The notes: generated by a model not told the origin, from the letters alone. Numbered from the stretch's first letter, positions 17,237 to 25,611 are shown. The stretch: DNA of 64,000 bases from an uncultured Collinsella sp. (GCA_900541875.1 UQLF01000013.1:1-64000), one strand, 5' to 3'. Made by a program: numbers and translations.

Positions 17237-17878
17237 ATGGCACTTGAGAAGATTGACATCGACACTCTCGACCCGGCGGCGACCATCGTCGTGGCAACCG
17301 GCAACGCCCATAAGCTCACCGAGATCGAGGCCATTTTGGGCAAGGTTATGCCCGAGGTGCGCTTTGTGGCACTCGGCCAGCTGGGCGATTTTGAGGATCC
17401 CGAGGAAAACGGCACGACGTTTTTGGAGAACGCCATCATCAAGGCGCAGGCTGCGGTTGAGGAGACGGGCCTTATGGCCATTGCCGACGATTCGGGCTTG
17501 GTCGTCGACGCGCTGGACGGTGAGCCCGGTGTGTATAGCGCGCGCTATGCGGGCGTGCACGGAGACGATGCCGCCAACAACGCCAAGCTTCTCGTGAATC
17601 TGGAGGGCGTGGCCGACGAGGACCGCACTGCGCGCTTTATGAGCGTCGTCGCGCTCATCGACACGGACGGTTTGGTCACCTATGGTGAGGGCGCCTGCGA
17701 GGGCACTATCGCACACGAGGGCCGCGGCGATCACGGCTTTGGCTACGACCCGCTGTTCCTGCCGGTCGACACGCCGGGCAAGACCATGGCCGAGCTGACG
17801 GCTGACGAGAAGAACGCCATCAGCCATCGTTTCCACGCGCTCGAGCATCTGTCCGCCAAGCTGACGGGCGAGGAGTAG
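17237..17878 (+). CDS. rdgB: XTP/dITP diphosphatase RdgB
   Basis: RdgB (HAM1 family) removes deaminated purine nucleotides (XTP, dITP, ITP) from the pool by releasing pyrophosphate. The 213 residues show the full signature: VATGNAHKLTEIEAIL at the N-terminus, ENAIIKAQAA, IADDSGLVVDAL and GEPGVYSARYAG, and near the C-terminus GHGFGYDPLF-like HGFGYDPLFLP and ISHRFHAL. CAAAGGAGGCCAGCT before ATG 17237 is a strong ribosome binding site. A short N-terminal addition of about 15 residues precedes the conserved start. It lies four bases before dtd, so these two housekeeping quality-control enzymes are probably co-translated. Confidence 0.97.
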   Translation: MALEKIDIDTLDPAATIVVATGNAHKLTEIEAILGKVMPEVRFVALGQLGDFEDPEENGTTFLENAIIKAQAAVEETGLMAIADDSGLVVDALDGEPGVYSARYAGVHGDDAANNAKLLVNLEGVADEDRTARFMSVVALIDTDGLVTYGEGACEGTIAHEGRGDHGFGYDPLFLPVDTPGKTMAELTADEKNAISHRFHALEHLSAKLTGEE

Positions 17879-17881
17879 ACC

Positions 17882-18328
17882 GTGCGTGCGGTGGTGCAGC
17901 GCGTGCTCAACGCCGGCGTGACGGTCGACGGCGAGTGCGTGGGCCGCATTGGACGCGGCTACCTGGTGCTGCTGGGTGTGGGCCATGGCGATACGCGTGC
18001 CGAGGCCGACAAGCTGTGGGGCAAGCTCCGCGGGCTGCGTATCAACGAGGACGAGAACGGCAAGACCAACTTGGCGCTTGCCGATGTCGACGGCGAGGTG
18101 CTCGTGGTGTCGCAGTTCACGCTGTTCGCCGATTGCCGCCACGGTCGCCGCCCATCGTTTACGGATGCCGGCGCCCCCGATGTCGCCAACGAGCTCTACG
18201 AGTACTTCCTGACGCTCGTTCGCCAAGACGTCGAACACGTGGCGCACGGCATCTTTGGCGCCGATATGAAAGTCGACTTGGTCAACGACGGCCCATTCAC
18301 CATCGTCTTGGACACCGACAACTTTTAG
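17882..18328 (+). CDS. dtd: D-aminoacyl-tRNA deacylase Dtd
   Basis: Dtd clears D-amino acids and glycine mischarged onto tRNA. The 148-residue length is exact for the family and the two signature motifs are present: SQFTLFADCRHGRRPSF and, near the C-terminus, NDGPFT, which matches the region of the cross-subunit Gly-Pro motif. The start is GTG 17882, four bases after the rdgB stop, with GAGGAG inside the end of rdgB as ribosome binding site. The stop codon is followed at once by a palindromic repeat. Confidence 0.96.
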   Translation: MRAVVQRVLNAGVTVDGECVGRIGRGYLVLLGVGHGDTRAEADKLWGKLRGLRINEDENGKTNLALADVDGEVLVVSQFTLFADCRHGRRPSFTDAGAPDVANELYEYFLTLVRQDVEHVAHGIFGADMKVDLVNDGPFTIVLDTDNF

Positions 18329-18330
18329 GT

Positions 18331-18381
18331 TACGCGGTTAAGTAGTCAATTTGGGACGGGGCTTATTTAGCTACTTGCGTA
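18331..18381. repeat. Intergenic palindrome, GGGACAGG family (copy R2)
   Basis: TACGC...GCGTA and AAGTAG...CTACTT enclose the core TTTGGGACGGGGCTTATTT. It starts two bases after the dtd stop. The GGTTACGCGGTT at its left edge recurs at 22805. Confidence 0.65.
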
Positions 18382-18404
18382 TGACGGCAGCAGGGTGCTA
18401 TAGT
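18375..18404 (+). promoter_or_regulatory. Promoter of veg-ispE
   Basis: TTGCGT (18375-18380), an 18-base spacer and TATAGT (18399-18404). It overlaps the end of palindrome R2. Confidence 0.55.
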
Positions 18405-18424
18405 ATTAGAGTTTTGTCTATCTT

Positions 18425-18444
18425 AGGGGTATTATCCCCTTTTT
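18425..18444 (+). terminator. Small terminator-like hairpin in the veg leader
   Basis: AGGGG-TATTAT-CCCCT followed by TTTT lies between the promoter and veg. The stem is only 5 bp; it may be a weak attenuator. Confidence 0.4.
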
Positions 18445-18471
18445 GAATTGCACCTTCTGGAGGCCCTGTTC

Positions 18472-18768
18472 ATGGAAGAGATGGAAGTCAATCACGTCGA
18501 CGACATCCACGAGAAGCTGACCGATATGGTGGGCGATCGCGTTAAGGTGAAGGCCAACATGGGCCGCACCCGCGTTGTCGAGCGCATGGGCACCATCAAG
18601 AGCGTCCACCCCGCCGTCTTCATTGTCGAGGTTGACGAGCGTCGTGGCCGCAAGTCGCGTCAGTCCTACCAGTATATCGATGTCCTCACCGGTCAGGTCG
18701 AGCTGTTCGACCCCGAGAGCGGCGAGCATATCTTTACCCCGCTCGGCAATCAGCTCGAGGAGCACTAA
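18472..18768 (+). CDS. veg: Veg family protein
   Basis: The 98 residues match the small Veg family, with LTDMVGDRVKVKANMGRTR, then ERMGTIKSVHPAVFIVEVDE and SYQYIDVLTGQVEL. In Bacillus subtilis Veg is abundant and affects biofilm matrix genes, though its molecular action is not settled. I chose ATG 18472, behind CTGGAGGCC; the frame is open from a TTG at 18448. Placement directly before ispE repeats the Bacillus veg-ispE neighbourhood and supports the call. The C-terminal 20 residues (DPESGEHIFTPLGNQLEEH) extend beyond the core family. Confidence 0.88.
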   Translation: MEEMEVNHVDDIHEKLTDMVGDRVKVKANMGRTRVVERMGTIKSVHPAVFIVEVDERRGRKSRQSYQYIDVLTGQVELFDPESGEHIFTPLGNQLEEH

Positions 18769-18770
18769 CG

Positions 18771-19667
18771 GTGACCGATCGGTCCCTGACTCTTTCCGCG
18801 CCGGCAAAGATTAACCTCTACCTGGGGGTTCATACCGAGCGCGATGACCGCGGCTACCACAGGGTCGATTCCCTGATGGCAGCCGTCGGTCTTTCCGATA
18901 CCGTGACGGTCACGCCGGCGCAGGCGCTGACCGTTCAGACGGTTCCGGCATCAGATTTTCCCATGCAAAAGAATACGGCGTATCGGGCTGCGGTTGCTAT
19001 GGCCGAGCATTATGGTCGCGAGGCAAACATCTGCGTGACGATTGAGAAGCGCATTCCATTGTGCGCCGGCTTGGGCGGCCCCTCGACGGATGCGGCCGCG
19101 GTCATTGTCGCCTTGGCGGAGCTCTGGGGCATTGATCGCACCGACCCAGCGCTCGACGATATTGCGCGGGGCATTGGTGCTGACGTCCCGTTCTTTTTGC
19201 ACGCGAGCCCTGCGTTCTACGTAGGTGGGGGAGACGTGCTGGCAACTGAGTACCTCGCGCTGCCCGCGACGCCCGTCGTACTGGTTAAGCCGCGCGAGGT
19301 GAGCGTTTCGACAATTGAAGCCTATCGACGTTTTGACGAGGCCCCGGTGTCCGCAGACAAGCCCGGCGCGATAGCTTCTGCCTTGCGTGCTGGTGATGCC
19401 GAGACGGCATATGCGCTCATCCATAACAACCTGGGTGTCATTTCCGCACAGATGGAGCCGCAGATTCAAACGGTTCTCGATTGGCTGCGTAAACAGGACG
19501 GCACCTTTGCTGTAGATGTGTGCGGATCGGGCGCCTGCTCGTTTGCCATTTGCGACACCGCCGCTACGGCCGAAAGGCTTGCCGACGCTGCCCAGCAAAA
19601 CGGCTGGTGGTCCTGCGCGACGGAGCTCATTCCCAACACGGTTCGCGTCGAAGTGCCAAAGAAGTAA
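18771..19667 (+). CDS. ispE: 4-diphosphocytidyl-2-C-methyl-D-erythritol kinase IspE
   Basis: IspE is the GHMP kinase of the MEP isoprenoid pathway; it phosphorylates CDP-methylerythritol. The 298 residues begin with APAKINLYLGV, the substrate loop. The ATP loop is CAGLGGPSTDAAAV near 100; GPST replaces the usual GGSS but keeps the helix-capping serine/threonine. CGSGACSFAI near 250 is the third GHMP motif. The start is GTG 18771, two bases after veg, with GAGGAG as ribosome binding site. ispD and ispF of the same pathway lie at 34129-35341. Confidence 0.95.
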   Translation: MTDRSLTLSAPAKINLYLGVHTERDDRGYHRVDSLMAAVGLSDTVTVTPAQALTVQTVPASDFPMQKNTAYRAAVAMAEHYGREANICVTIEKRIPLCAGLGGPSTDAAAVIVALAELWGIDRTDPALDDIARGIGADVPFFLHASPAFYVGGGDVLATEYLALPATPVVLVKPREVSVSTIEAYRRFDEAPVSADKPGAIASALRAGDAETAYALIHNNLGVISAQMEPQIQTVLDWLRKQDGTFAVDVCGSGACSFAICDTAATAERLADAAQQNGWWSCATELIPNTVRVEVPKK

Positions 19668-19716
19668 AAATTTCTCTGGCACACGACGGAAATCTTTGTT
19701 ACTATAGTCGAGCTAA

Positions 19717-19793
19717 CGGGTTGTGGCTCAGTTTGGTAGAGCACTGCGTTCGGGACGCAGGGGTCGCTGGTTCAAATCCAGTCAACCCGACCA
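19717..19793 (+). tRNA. tRNA-Pro (anticodon CGG)
   Basis: Acceptor CGGGTTG/CAACCCG, anticodon loop TTCGGGA, T loop TTCAAAT and an encoded CCA. A TATAGT box at 19703-19708 lies just upstream. Confidence 0.97.
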
Positions 19794-19802
19794 GAGCATG
19801 AA

Positions 19803-19832
19803 GAGGGACCGCTTCTTGCGGTCCCTTTTTTT
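19803..19832 (+). terminator. Terminator of tRNA-Pro
   Basis: AGGGACCGC-TTCTT-GCGGTCCCT followed by seven T. Confidence 0.92.
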
Positions 19833-19905
19833 AGCTAGTGTTGTGATACCGCGATACCCGCGGTATACTCATTCGAGCTTGTCTCGCTGTATTGTGGAGG
19901 TCTAC

Positions 19906-20181
19906 ATGTTTGGACTGAGGGCTCCTGAGCTCATCATTATTCTCGTCGTTGTCCTGATTATCTTCGGGCCCAAGAACCTGCCGAAGCTCGGCAAGTCCCT
20001 CGGCTCTACCGTCAAGAATATCCGCGAGGGTATGGAGGGCGACGATAAGGCCGAGACCAAGCAGGCCGAGGAGGTCGTGGTCGAGCAGTCCGAGGAGGAC
20101 AAGGAGATCGCTGAGCTCGAGGCCAAGCTCGCTGCTGCCAAGAAGAAGCAGGCAGAGGACAGCGACGCGGACGCAGAGTAG
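19906..20181 (+). CDS. tatA: Sec-independent translocase protein TatA
   Basis: The 91-residue protein starts with the short membrane helix ELIIILVVVLIIFGPKNLPK, which contains the family's FGPKxLP hinge. An amphipathic helix (GKSLGSTVKNIREGMEG) and a very acidic, charged tail follow. TatA-type subunits form the pore of the twin-arginine pathway that exports folded proteins. The start, ATG 19906, follows GTGGAGGTCTAC. tatC is not in this window, so its partner must be elsewhere; a TatB-like role cannot be excluded. Confidence 0.92.
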   Translation: MFGLRAPELIIILVVVLIIFGPKNLPKLGKSLGSTVKNIREGMEGDDKAETKQAEEVVVEQSEEDKEIAELEAKLAAAKKKQAEDSDADAE

Positions 20182-20206
20182 TCCCATCCCTTTGGGGTGA
20201 GCACCC

Positions 20207-20239
20207 GACCGGCTTGCCCGCAGGCTAGCCGGTCTTTTT
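20207..20239 (+). terminator. Terminator of tatA
   Basis: GACCGGCT and AGCCGGTC pair across a 12-base loop, followed by TTTTTC. Confidence 0.85.
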
Positions 20240-20287
20240 CGTTTTGTTGACAGTTGATTGTTTGATCAGAGTTGGGGAGATATCCGT

Positions 20288-20758
20288 ATGGACGCAAGCC
20301 AGATCGTACTGACCGCTGAGGGCCGCCAGAAGCTCGTCGAGGAGCTCGCTTGGCGTGAGGGCGATTACGCCAAGGAGATCGTCGAGGACATCAAGGAAGC
20401 CCGCGCGTTCGGCGACCTTTCGGAGAACTCCGAGTACGACGCCGCTAAGGACAAGCAGGCCCAGAACGCCGCTCGTATCGCCGAGATCCAGGCCATTCTT
20501 GCCAACGCTCAGGTTGCTGCCACCACGGGTGATCTGACCGTCTCCATCGGTTCCACCGTTTCGCTGATTGATCCCAACGGCGAGGTCATGGAAGTCACGC
20601 TCGTCGGTACCACCGAGACCAACTCGCTCGAGCACAAGATTTCCAACGAGTCTCCGGTCGGTCACGCCATCATTGGTCACGGCGAGGGCGACTCCGTCGA
20701 GGTCGTTACGCCTTCCGGCAAGACTCGCGTCTACACCATCGCCAAGATCGCACGCTAG
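20288..20758 (+). CDS. greA: Transcription elongation factor GreA
   Basis: GreA rescues backtracked RNA polymerase by stimulating cleavage of the transcript's 3' end. The 156 residues have the N-terminal coiled coil with the acidic tip (ARAFGDLSENSEYDAAKDKQ; the DLSEN acidic residues act in the active site) and the C-terminal FKBP-like domain (ISNESPVGHAIIGHGEGD). I chose ATG 20288, preceded by GGGGAGATATCC; a frame opens earlier at 20258. It lies directly before lysS, as in many bacteria. Confidence 0.96.
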   Translation: MDASQIVLTAEGRQKLVEELAWREGDYAKEIVEDIKEARAFGDLSENSEYDAAKDKQAQNAARIAEIQAILANAQVAATTGDLTVSIGSTVSLIDPNGEVMEVTLVGTTETNSLEHKISNESPVGHAIIGHGEGDSVEVVTPSGKTRVYTIAKIAR

Positions 20759-20787
20759 ACCACGGTCCCGCGTAAAGGTATGTTTTC

Positions 20788-20819
20788 GCTCCCTGGGACC
20801 GAATCCTGGGGAGCGTTTT
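20788..20819 (+). terminator. Hairpin terminator between greA and lysS
   Basis: CGCTCCC (20788-20794) pairs with GGGAGCG (20809-20815), followed by TTTT, 19 bases before the lysS start. It may attenuate read-through into lysS. Confidence 0.7.
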
Positions 20820-20837
20820 AGTTTGAGGAGCTAACTT

Positions 20838-22802
20838 ATGGCAGAGAACCAGAACGCCGCCGATCAGGCATCGACGCTCAACGACGAGCGCGCCACCCGC
20901 CTGGCCAAGCGCGCCGCCCTGTTCGAGGCGGGCCAGAACCCCTATCCCGAGCACTCTGAGCTTGAGGACTACGTCGCCGATATCGAGGCTAAGTACGCCG
21001 AGCTTGCCGATGGCGAGGACACCGAGGACGTCGTGAAGATCGCCGGCCGCGTGGTCGCCAAGCGCGGTCAGGGCAAGATCATGTTCATCGTCGTGCGCGA
21101 TGCGACTGCCGAGATTCAGCTGTTCTGCCGCATCAACGACATGGACGAGGCTGCCTGGAATACGCTCAAGGCCCTCGACCTGGGCGACATCCTGGGCGTG
21201 ACCGGCGTGGTCGTGCGCACCCAGCGCGGCCAGCTTTCCGTTGCTCCTAAGAGCGCGACCCTGCTTGCCAAGGCCGTTCGTCCGCTGCCCGAGAAGTTCC
21301 ACGGTCTTTCCGACAAGGAGACCCGCTATCGCCAGCGCTATGTCGACCTGATCGCCAACGACGACGTTCGCGAGACCTTCCGCAAGCGCTCGCAGATCCT
21401 CTCCACCTTCCGTCGCTTTATGGAGTCCGACGGCTACATGGAGGTCGAGACCCCCATCCTGCAGACCATTCAGGGTGGCGCTACGGCTAAGCCGTTCATT
21501 ACGCACTTCAACGCTCTCGACCAGGAATGCTACCTGCGCATTGCTACCGAGCTGCACCTCAAGCGCTGCATCGTCGGTGGCTTTGAGCGCGTTTTCGAGA
21601 TCGGCCGCATCTTCCGTAACGAGGGCATGGACCTCACCCACAACCCCGAGTTCACCACGATGGAGGCCTACCGTGCCTTCTCCGATCTTGAGGGCATGAA
21701 GGCGCTCGCCCAGGGCGTCATCAAGGCTGCCAACAAGGCCATCGGCAACCCCGAGGTCATCGAGTACCAGGGCCAGGCTATCGACTTGTCCGGTGAGTGG
21801 GCAAGCCGCCCTATGACTGATATTGTCTCTGACGTGCTCGGCAAGAAAGTCACCATCGACACGCCCGCCGAGGAGCTTGCTGCCGCCGCGCGCGAGAAGG
21901 GCCTGGAGATCAAGCCCGAGTGGACTGCCGGCAAGATCATCGCCGAGATTTACGATGAGCTGGGCGAGGACGCCATCGTCAACCCGACCTTCGTGTGCGA
22001 TTACCCCATCGAGGTCAGCCCGCTCGCCAAGCGTTTTGAGGACGACCCGCGTCTGACCCACCGCTTTGAGCTGGTCATCGCCGGCCACGAGTACGCCAAC
22101 GCATTCTCCGAGCTCAACGACCCGGTCGACCAGGCTGAGCGCTTTGCTGCCCAGATGGCCGAGAAGGCCGGCGGCGACGATGAGGCCATGGAGTATGACG
22201 AGGACTACGTGCGCGCCCTCGAGTACGGTATGCCTCCCGCGGGCGGCATTGGCATTGGTATCGACCGCGTGGTCATGCTGCTCACCAACCAGGCTTCTAT
22301 CCGCGACGTCCTGCTGTTCCCGCACATGAAGCCCGAGAAGGGTTTCCAGTCCGGTGCCGCTGCCGCCAAGGCTGCAGAGGCCGGCAACGCCGCGAGCCCG
22401 TTCGTTACGTCGCTTAAGCCCACGCTCAATTACTCCAAGATCGCCGTTGAGCCGCTGTTCGAGGAGTTCGTCGACTTCGATACCTTCTCCAAGAGCGATT
22501 TCCGCGCTGTGAAGGTCAAGGCATGCGAGGCCGTCAAGAAGTCCAAGAAGCTGCTGAACTTTACGCTCGACGACGGTACCGGTACCGACCGCACCATCCT
22601 CTCGGGCATCCATGAATACTATGAGCCCGAGGACCTGGTCGGCAAGACCCTGCTCGCCATCACCAACCTGCCTCCGCGCAAGATGATGGGCATCCCCAGC
22701 TGCGGCATGCTCATCAGTGCCATCCACGAGGAGGAGGGCGAGGAGCGCCTCAACCTGATCCAGCTCGACGCCTCCATCCCCGCCGGCGCAAAGATGTACT
22801 AG
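20838..22802 (+). CDS. lysS: Lysyl-tRNA synthetase, class II, with C-terminal tRNA-binding domain
   Basis: LysS charges tRNA-Lys. The 654 residues contain an N-terminal OB fold (about 45-150), the class II core with motif 2 (FRNEGMDLTHNPEFT) and motif 3 (GIGIGIDRVVMLL), and then an unusual extra domain from about 545 to the end. That tail (FDTFSKSDFRAVKVKACE, KKSKKLLNFTLDDGT, PPRKMMGIPSCGML) is a Trbp111/EMAPII-like tRNA-binding OB fold. It is normally found at the C-terminus of MetRS or alone, not on bacterial LysRS of about 500 residues. An Ala-rich linker (AAAAKAAEAGNAA near 515) precedes it. The synthetase core looks intact. Confidence 0.95.
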   Translation: MAENQNAADQASTLNDERATRLAKRAALFEAGQNPYPEHSELEDYVADIEAKYAELADGEDTEDVVKIAGRVVAKRGQGKIMFIVVRDATAEIQLFCRINDMDEAAWNTLKALDLGDILGVTGVVVRTQRGQLSVAPKSATLLAKAVRPLPEKFHGLSDKETRYRQRYVDLIANDDVRETFRKRSQILSTFRRFMESDGYMEVETPILQTIQGGATAKPFITHFNALDQECYLRIATELHLKRCIVGGFERVFEIGRIFRNEGMDLTHNPEFTTMEAYRAFSDLEGMKALAQGVIKAANKAIGNPEVIEYQGQAIDLSGEWASRPMTDIVSDVLGKKVTIDTPAEELAAAAREKGLEIKPEWTAGKIIAEIYDELGEDAIVNPTFVCDYPIEVSPLAKRFEDDPRLTHRFELVIAGHEYANAFSELNDPVDQAERFAAQMAEKAGGDDEAMEYDEDYVRALEYGMPPAGGIGIGIDRVVMLLTNQASIRDVLLFPHMKPEKGFQSGAAAAKAAEAGNAASPFVTSLKPTLNYSKIAVEPLFEEFVDFDTFSKSDFRAVKVKACEAVKKSKKLLNFTLDDGTGTDRTILSGIHEYYEPEDLVGKTLLAITNLPPRKMMGIPSCGMLISAIHEEEGEERLNLIQLDASIPAGAKMY

Positions 22803-22804
22803 GG

Positions 22805-22833
22805 GGTTACGCGGTTCTACGAACCGCGTAACC
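22805..22833. repeat. Perfect hairpin after lysS
   Basis: GGTTACGCGGTTC and GAACCGCGTAACC form a 13-bp stem with a 3-base loop, starting two bases after the lysS stop. There is no T-run. The left arm repeats the edge of R2 at 18329. Confidence 0.75.
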
Positions 22834-22852
22834 AGTTGACGCTGCGCGCCGC

Positions 22853-22938
22853 CCAGGGCGACAATTTGTCATTCAAAAGGCAAGGCATGACCAGAAGGTC
22901 TATGCCTTGCCTTTTTCATGCCAACTTGTTCGCCCTGG
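22853..22938. repeat. Nested palindrome with GGCATGACC core (copy 1), probable terminator
   Basis: Outer arms CCAGGGCGACAA (22853) and TTGTTCGCCCTGG (22926) enclose an inner stem AAAGGCAAGGCAT/ATGCCTTGCCTTT (22876-22914) ending in TTTTT. The 23-base centre at 22884-22906, from GGCATGACC to GGTCTATGCC, recurs at 36874-36896 with two changes. The inner stem with its T-run should terminate lysS transcripts. The rest of the 22803-23137 gap shows nothing further. Confidence 0.75.
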
Positions 22939-23137
22939 ACGTCGCTCGCTGTCCGTCCTCTACCTGCGGCGTTGACTTGATTGATACTTAGAACATCGAT
23001 GTAGTCATTAGGGACGCTCTTAAACGACTATCCAACGGCTATTGCGCGCATGGCTCGCATGACAGCCGTCTCTTTTATGTTTCCTTTAGCCGTCGCTGTC
23101 TAGGATGGGGGTTAGTCGACAGGAAGGGAGCACCGGG

Positions 23138-24706
23138 ATGGACGATGCGAGCGAGCGCGCGATTGAAGAGGACATGCTCGATCAGTTCAATTACTTTGAC
23201 GATGAGGACGAGGAGCTGATTGACCGTCGCGAGCCAGCGCCGCTTGATTCCTTTGATCTGGTCGATGAAGAGGCTGATGAGGTTGAGGGTGAATCAGTGG
23301 AGCCCCCACAGCCTCCGCGCCTTGACTCGCTGCTTTCGAGAGCCCCCATGCACCACGGTGTCCGTGCCGGCGCGCTCCATATGAAAACTGACTGGCGACA
23401 GATCGTGACCGCGGGTGATGAGCTTGCCGTCGATGCACCGCTTACCGACAAATCATCCATCATCTGCCGCACCGGTATGCTTATGCTCGCGAGCGGAACG
23501 GGTGCCTGGCGTGTACGCGATACCATGAACCGCGTCGCCGCCGTACTCGGTGTCACCGTCCACGTTGACTTAAGTCTCCTGTCGTTTGAGTGCACCTGCA
23601 TCGAAGGCGGCCACTGCTTTAACGAGGTTGTCAGCCTGCCCACAACGGGCGTCAATACCCATCGCATTTGGATGATGGAGAGCTTCCTAAAGGAAATCGA
23701 GACATATGGCCGCCGTTTTACGGTGCATGAGTATCACGAGATGCTCAAGACCGTTGAGAGTTCAAAACCTGATTACGCGCCTTGGCAACAGGGCCTTGCG
23801 GCGGCCTGCGCCTGTGGCGCCTTTGTCTTTTTACTTGGTGGCGGTCCCATTGAGATGGCATGCGCGTTCGTGGGCGCGGGTGTCGGCAACTTTGCCCGCT
23901 CTCATATCCTCAAGCAGGGCCTCGGCCAGTTTAGCGCGTTGACGTTTGGCGTCGCGCTGGCCTGCATTTCGTATTTGCTGGCGTTGCTCGGCCTTGGCCA
24001 GGTCATTCCGGGGGCAATGTCGCACCAAGAAGGGTATATCGGCGCCATGCTCTTCGTGATTCCCGGCTTTCCCCTCATTACGGCAGGCCTCGACATCGCA
24101 AAGCTCGATATGCGAAGCGGCATCGAGCGTCTTTCGTATGCTGTGTCAATTATTGTGATGGCGACCCTCGTAGGTTGGATGGTTGCCGAGTGTGTCGGCC
24201 TGGCGCCGGATGACTTCGCTCCGCTCGGCCTCTCACCGTTGGCTCTTACGCTCTTGCGCATACTGATGAGCTTTGTCGGTGTATTTGGCTTCTCGGTTAT
24301 GTTCAACAGCCCGGTAAAGATGGCCGCGGCGGCCGGTCTGATCGGCGCCGTGTCCAATACCTTGCGCCTTACGCTCGTCGATGCGCCGACGATGCTTCCT
24401 TTCCTGGGCCTGAGCGTAGGCATGCCTCCCGAGGCGGCCGCATTTATCGGGGCACTCGTATCGGGCCTGCTGGCAAGCCTGGCAGAAATCAGGCTCACCT
24501 ACCCGCGTATCGCTCTCACGGTGCCTTCGATTGTCATTATGGTGCCCGGTCTGTATCTCTATCGCTCGATGTATTACATGTGCACCTTCGACACGGTCAA
24601 TATGCTCGGCTGGTTTGTGCGCGCGGTGCTCATCGTGGCGTTTTTGCCCGTTGGCCTGGGTGTGGCGAGAACCCTCACCGACCCTCGTTGGCGCCACACC
24701 AGCTAA
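23138..24706 (+). CDS. ThrE-family threonine/serine exporter
   Basis: The 522-residue protein has a highly acidic N-terminal tail (1-100, rich in Asp/Glu). A soluble ThrE N-terminal domain follows (SIICRTGMLMLASGTGAWRV, then VHVDLSLLSFECTC). Around ten membrane segments from about residue 225 onward (ACACGAFVFLLGGG and others) complete the fused ThrE/ThrE_2 arrangement. The Corynebacterium relative exports threonine and serine by proton antiport. I chose ATG 23138 because GGAAGGGAGCACC precedes it. The substrate is inferred from family only. Two palindromic repeats follow the stop codon. Confidence 0.88.
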   Translation: MDDASERAIEEDMLDQFNYFDDEDEELIDRREPAPLDSFDLVDEEADEVEGESVEPPQPPRLDSLLSRAPMHHGVRAGALHMKTDWRQIVTAGDELAVDAPLTDKSSIICRTGMLMLASGTGAWRVRDTMNRVAAVLGVTVHVDLSLLSFECTCIEGGHCFNEVVSLPTTGVNTHRIWMMESFLKEIETYGRRFTVHEYHEMLKTVESSKPDYAPWQQGLAAACACGAFVFLLGGGPIEMACAFVGAGVGNFARSHILKQGLGQFSALTFGVALACISYLLALLGLGQVIPGAMSHQEGYIGAMLFVIPGFPLITAGLDIAKLDMRSGIERLSYAVSIIVMATLVGWMVAECVGLAPDDFAPLGLSPLALTLLRILMSFVGVFGFSVMFNSPVKMAAAAGLIGAVSNTLRLTLVDAPTMLPFLGLSVGMPPEAAAFIGALVSGLLASLAEIRLTYPRIALTVPSIVIMVPGLYLYRSMYYMCTFDTVNMLGWFVRAVLIVAFLPVGLGVARTLTDPRWRHTS

Positions 24707-24739
24707 TTGGTGCAAGGGGGACAGGTCACTTTTCACCAA
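24707..24739. repeat. Intergenic palindrome, GGGACAGG family (copy R3a)
   Basis: TTGGTG and CACCAA enclose GGGGGACAGGTCACTTTT. It begins at the stop codon of the ThrE gene. Confidence 0.65.
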
Positions 24740-24742
24740 ATG

Positions 24743-24810
24743 AGTTGCGGTGAAATAGGGACTGAATTGCTGCTTAAAGGGTCAAAACAGTCCGTATTCC
24801 ACCGCAACTT
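24743..24810. repeat. Intergenic palindrome, TTGCGGTGAAATA family (copy R3b)
   Basis: AGTTGCGGTGAAATA at the left and TATTCCACCGCAACT at the right form a long imperfect stem, with inner GGGACTG/CAGTCC pairing. Relatives lie at 58700 and 62837, each just after a stop codon. Confidence 0.8.
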
Positions 24811-24926
24811 ATGGGGTCGGGGGGATTATTGGTGCCCTGCATCTCCACAAACTCAACGCTTACGAAGCGCGTGTTGTTCGTGCTAGGCTGGTTCCACCAC
24901 ATAAGTAGTCGCAGACGCACGTACCA

Positions 24927-24977
24927 CGGGCGGGCGAGATGAAGTCCAAGTAACTCCATCTCGCCCGCCCGTTTTTG
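24927..24977 (+). terminator. Strong terminator between the ThrE gene and the DUF2798 gene (possible attenuator)
   Basis: CGGGCGGGCGAGATG (24927-24941) pairs with CATCTCGCCCGCCCG (24957-24971), followed by TTTTT, 41 bases before the next start codon. A weak TTACGA-N18-TAGGCT pair lies just upstream, so the hairpin could sit in the leader of the following gene. Confidence 0.8.
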
Positions 24978-25017
24978 TTGTGCACTGCGGCACAACACAG
25001 AAAGGAATCTGCCCTTT

Positions 25018-25611
25018 ATGCCTATCAACAAACGAGAAAGCCTGCTGTTCACCTTTATCATGTGCTTTTGCATGGTGCTCTGGATGAGCATCTACAACGT
25101 TGCCCTGCAGCATGGGGCCATCAACGGCGAGGTTGTTGCCGCCGCATGGCTCGGCTTCCCCGTTGCCTACGTCTTTGCCATGTGCTGCGACTGGTTTGTT
25201 GCCAGCCCGCTGGCCAAAGGCTTCGCCTTCAAGTTCCTGGTCACGCCGGGTAAGAGCTCGCCGCTCGCTATGACGCTCGCCGTCAGCTCCTGCATGGTCG
25301 TTCCCATGGTCATCATCATGTCGCTCTACGGCGCGTGCGAAGGCTTGTTCCATATGCCCGGTGGTCCGCTCGCCAACCTGCAGCTGCTGCCGATGATGTG
25401 GCTCGTCAACATTCCGCGCAACTTTATCATGGCCCTGCCCTGGAACCTGCTGGTGGCTGGTCCGGTTGCCCGCTTTGTCTTCCGCCGCGCTTTCCCCATG
25501 GGCACGGTCTTTGCCGAGCTGCACATGGAGCTCGTGCACATGCCGGGTGCTCCCGCTGTCGAGGAGGTTGCCAACATTTCCGAGGACATGGACGCCGAGC
25601 CTGCTTGCTAG
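25018..25611 (+). CDS. DUF2798 membrane protein
   Basis: The 197 residues contain four membrane segments arranged as two repeats. Each repeat ends in a block resembling the DUF2798 family (AAWLGFPVAYVFAMCCDWFVASPLAK and, in the second half, LPWNLLVAGPVARFVFRR). The function of the family is not known. AAAGGA lies about 12 bases before ATG 25018. A strong terminator in front of the gene suggests separate or conditional expression. The C-terminus is a short acidic tail. Confidence 0.72.
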   Translation: MPINKRESLLFTFIMCFCMVLWMSIYNVALQHGAINGEVVAAAWLGFPVAYVFAMCCDWFVASPLAKGFAFKFLVTPGKSSPLAMTLAVSSCMVVPMVIIMSLYGACEGLFHMPGGPLANLQLLPMMWLVNIPRNFIMALPWNLLVAGPVARFVFRRAFPMGTVFAELHMELVHMPGAPAVEEVANISEDMDAEPAC

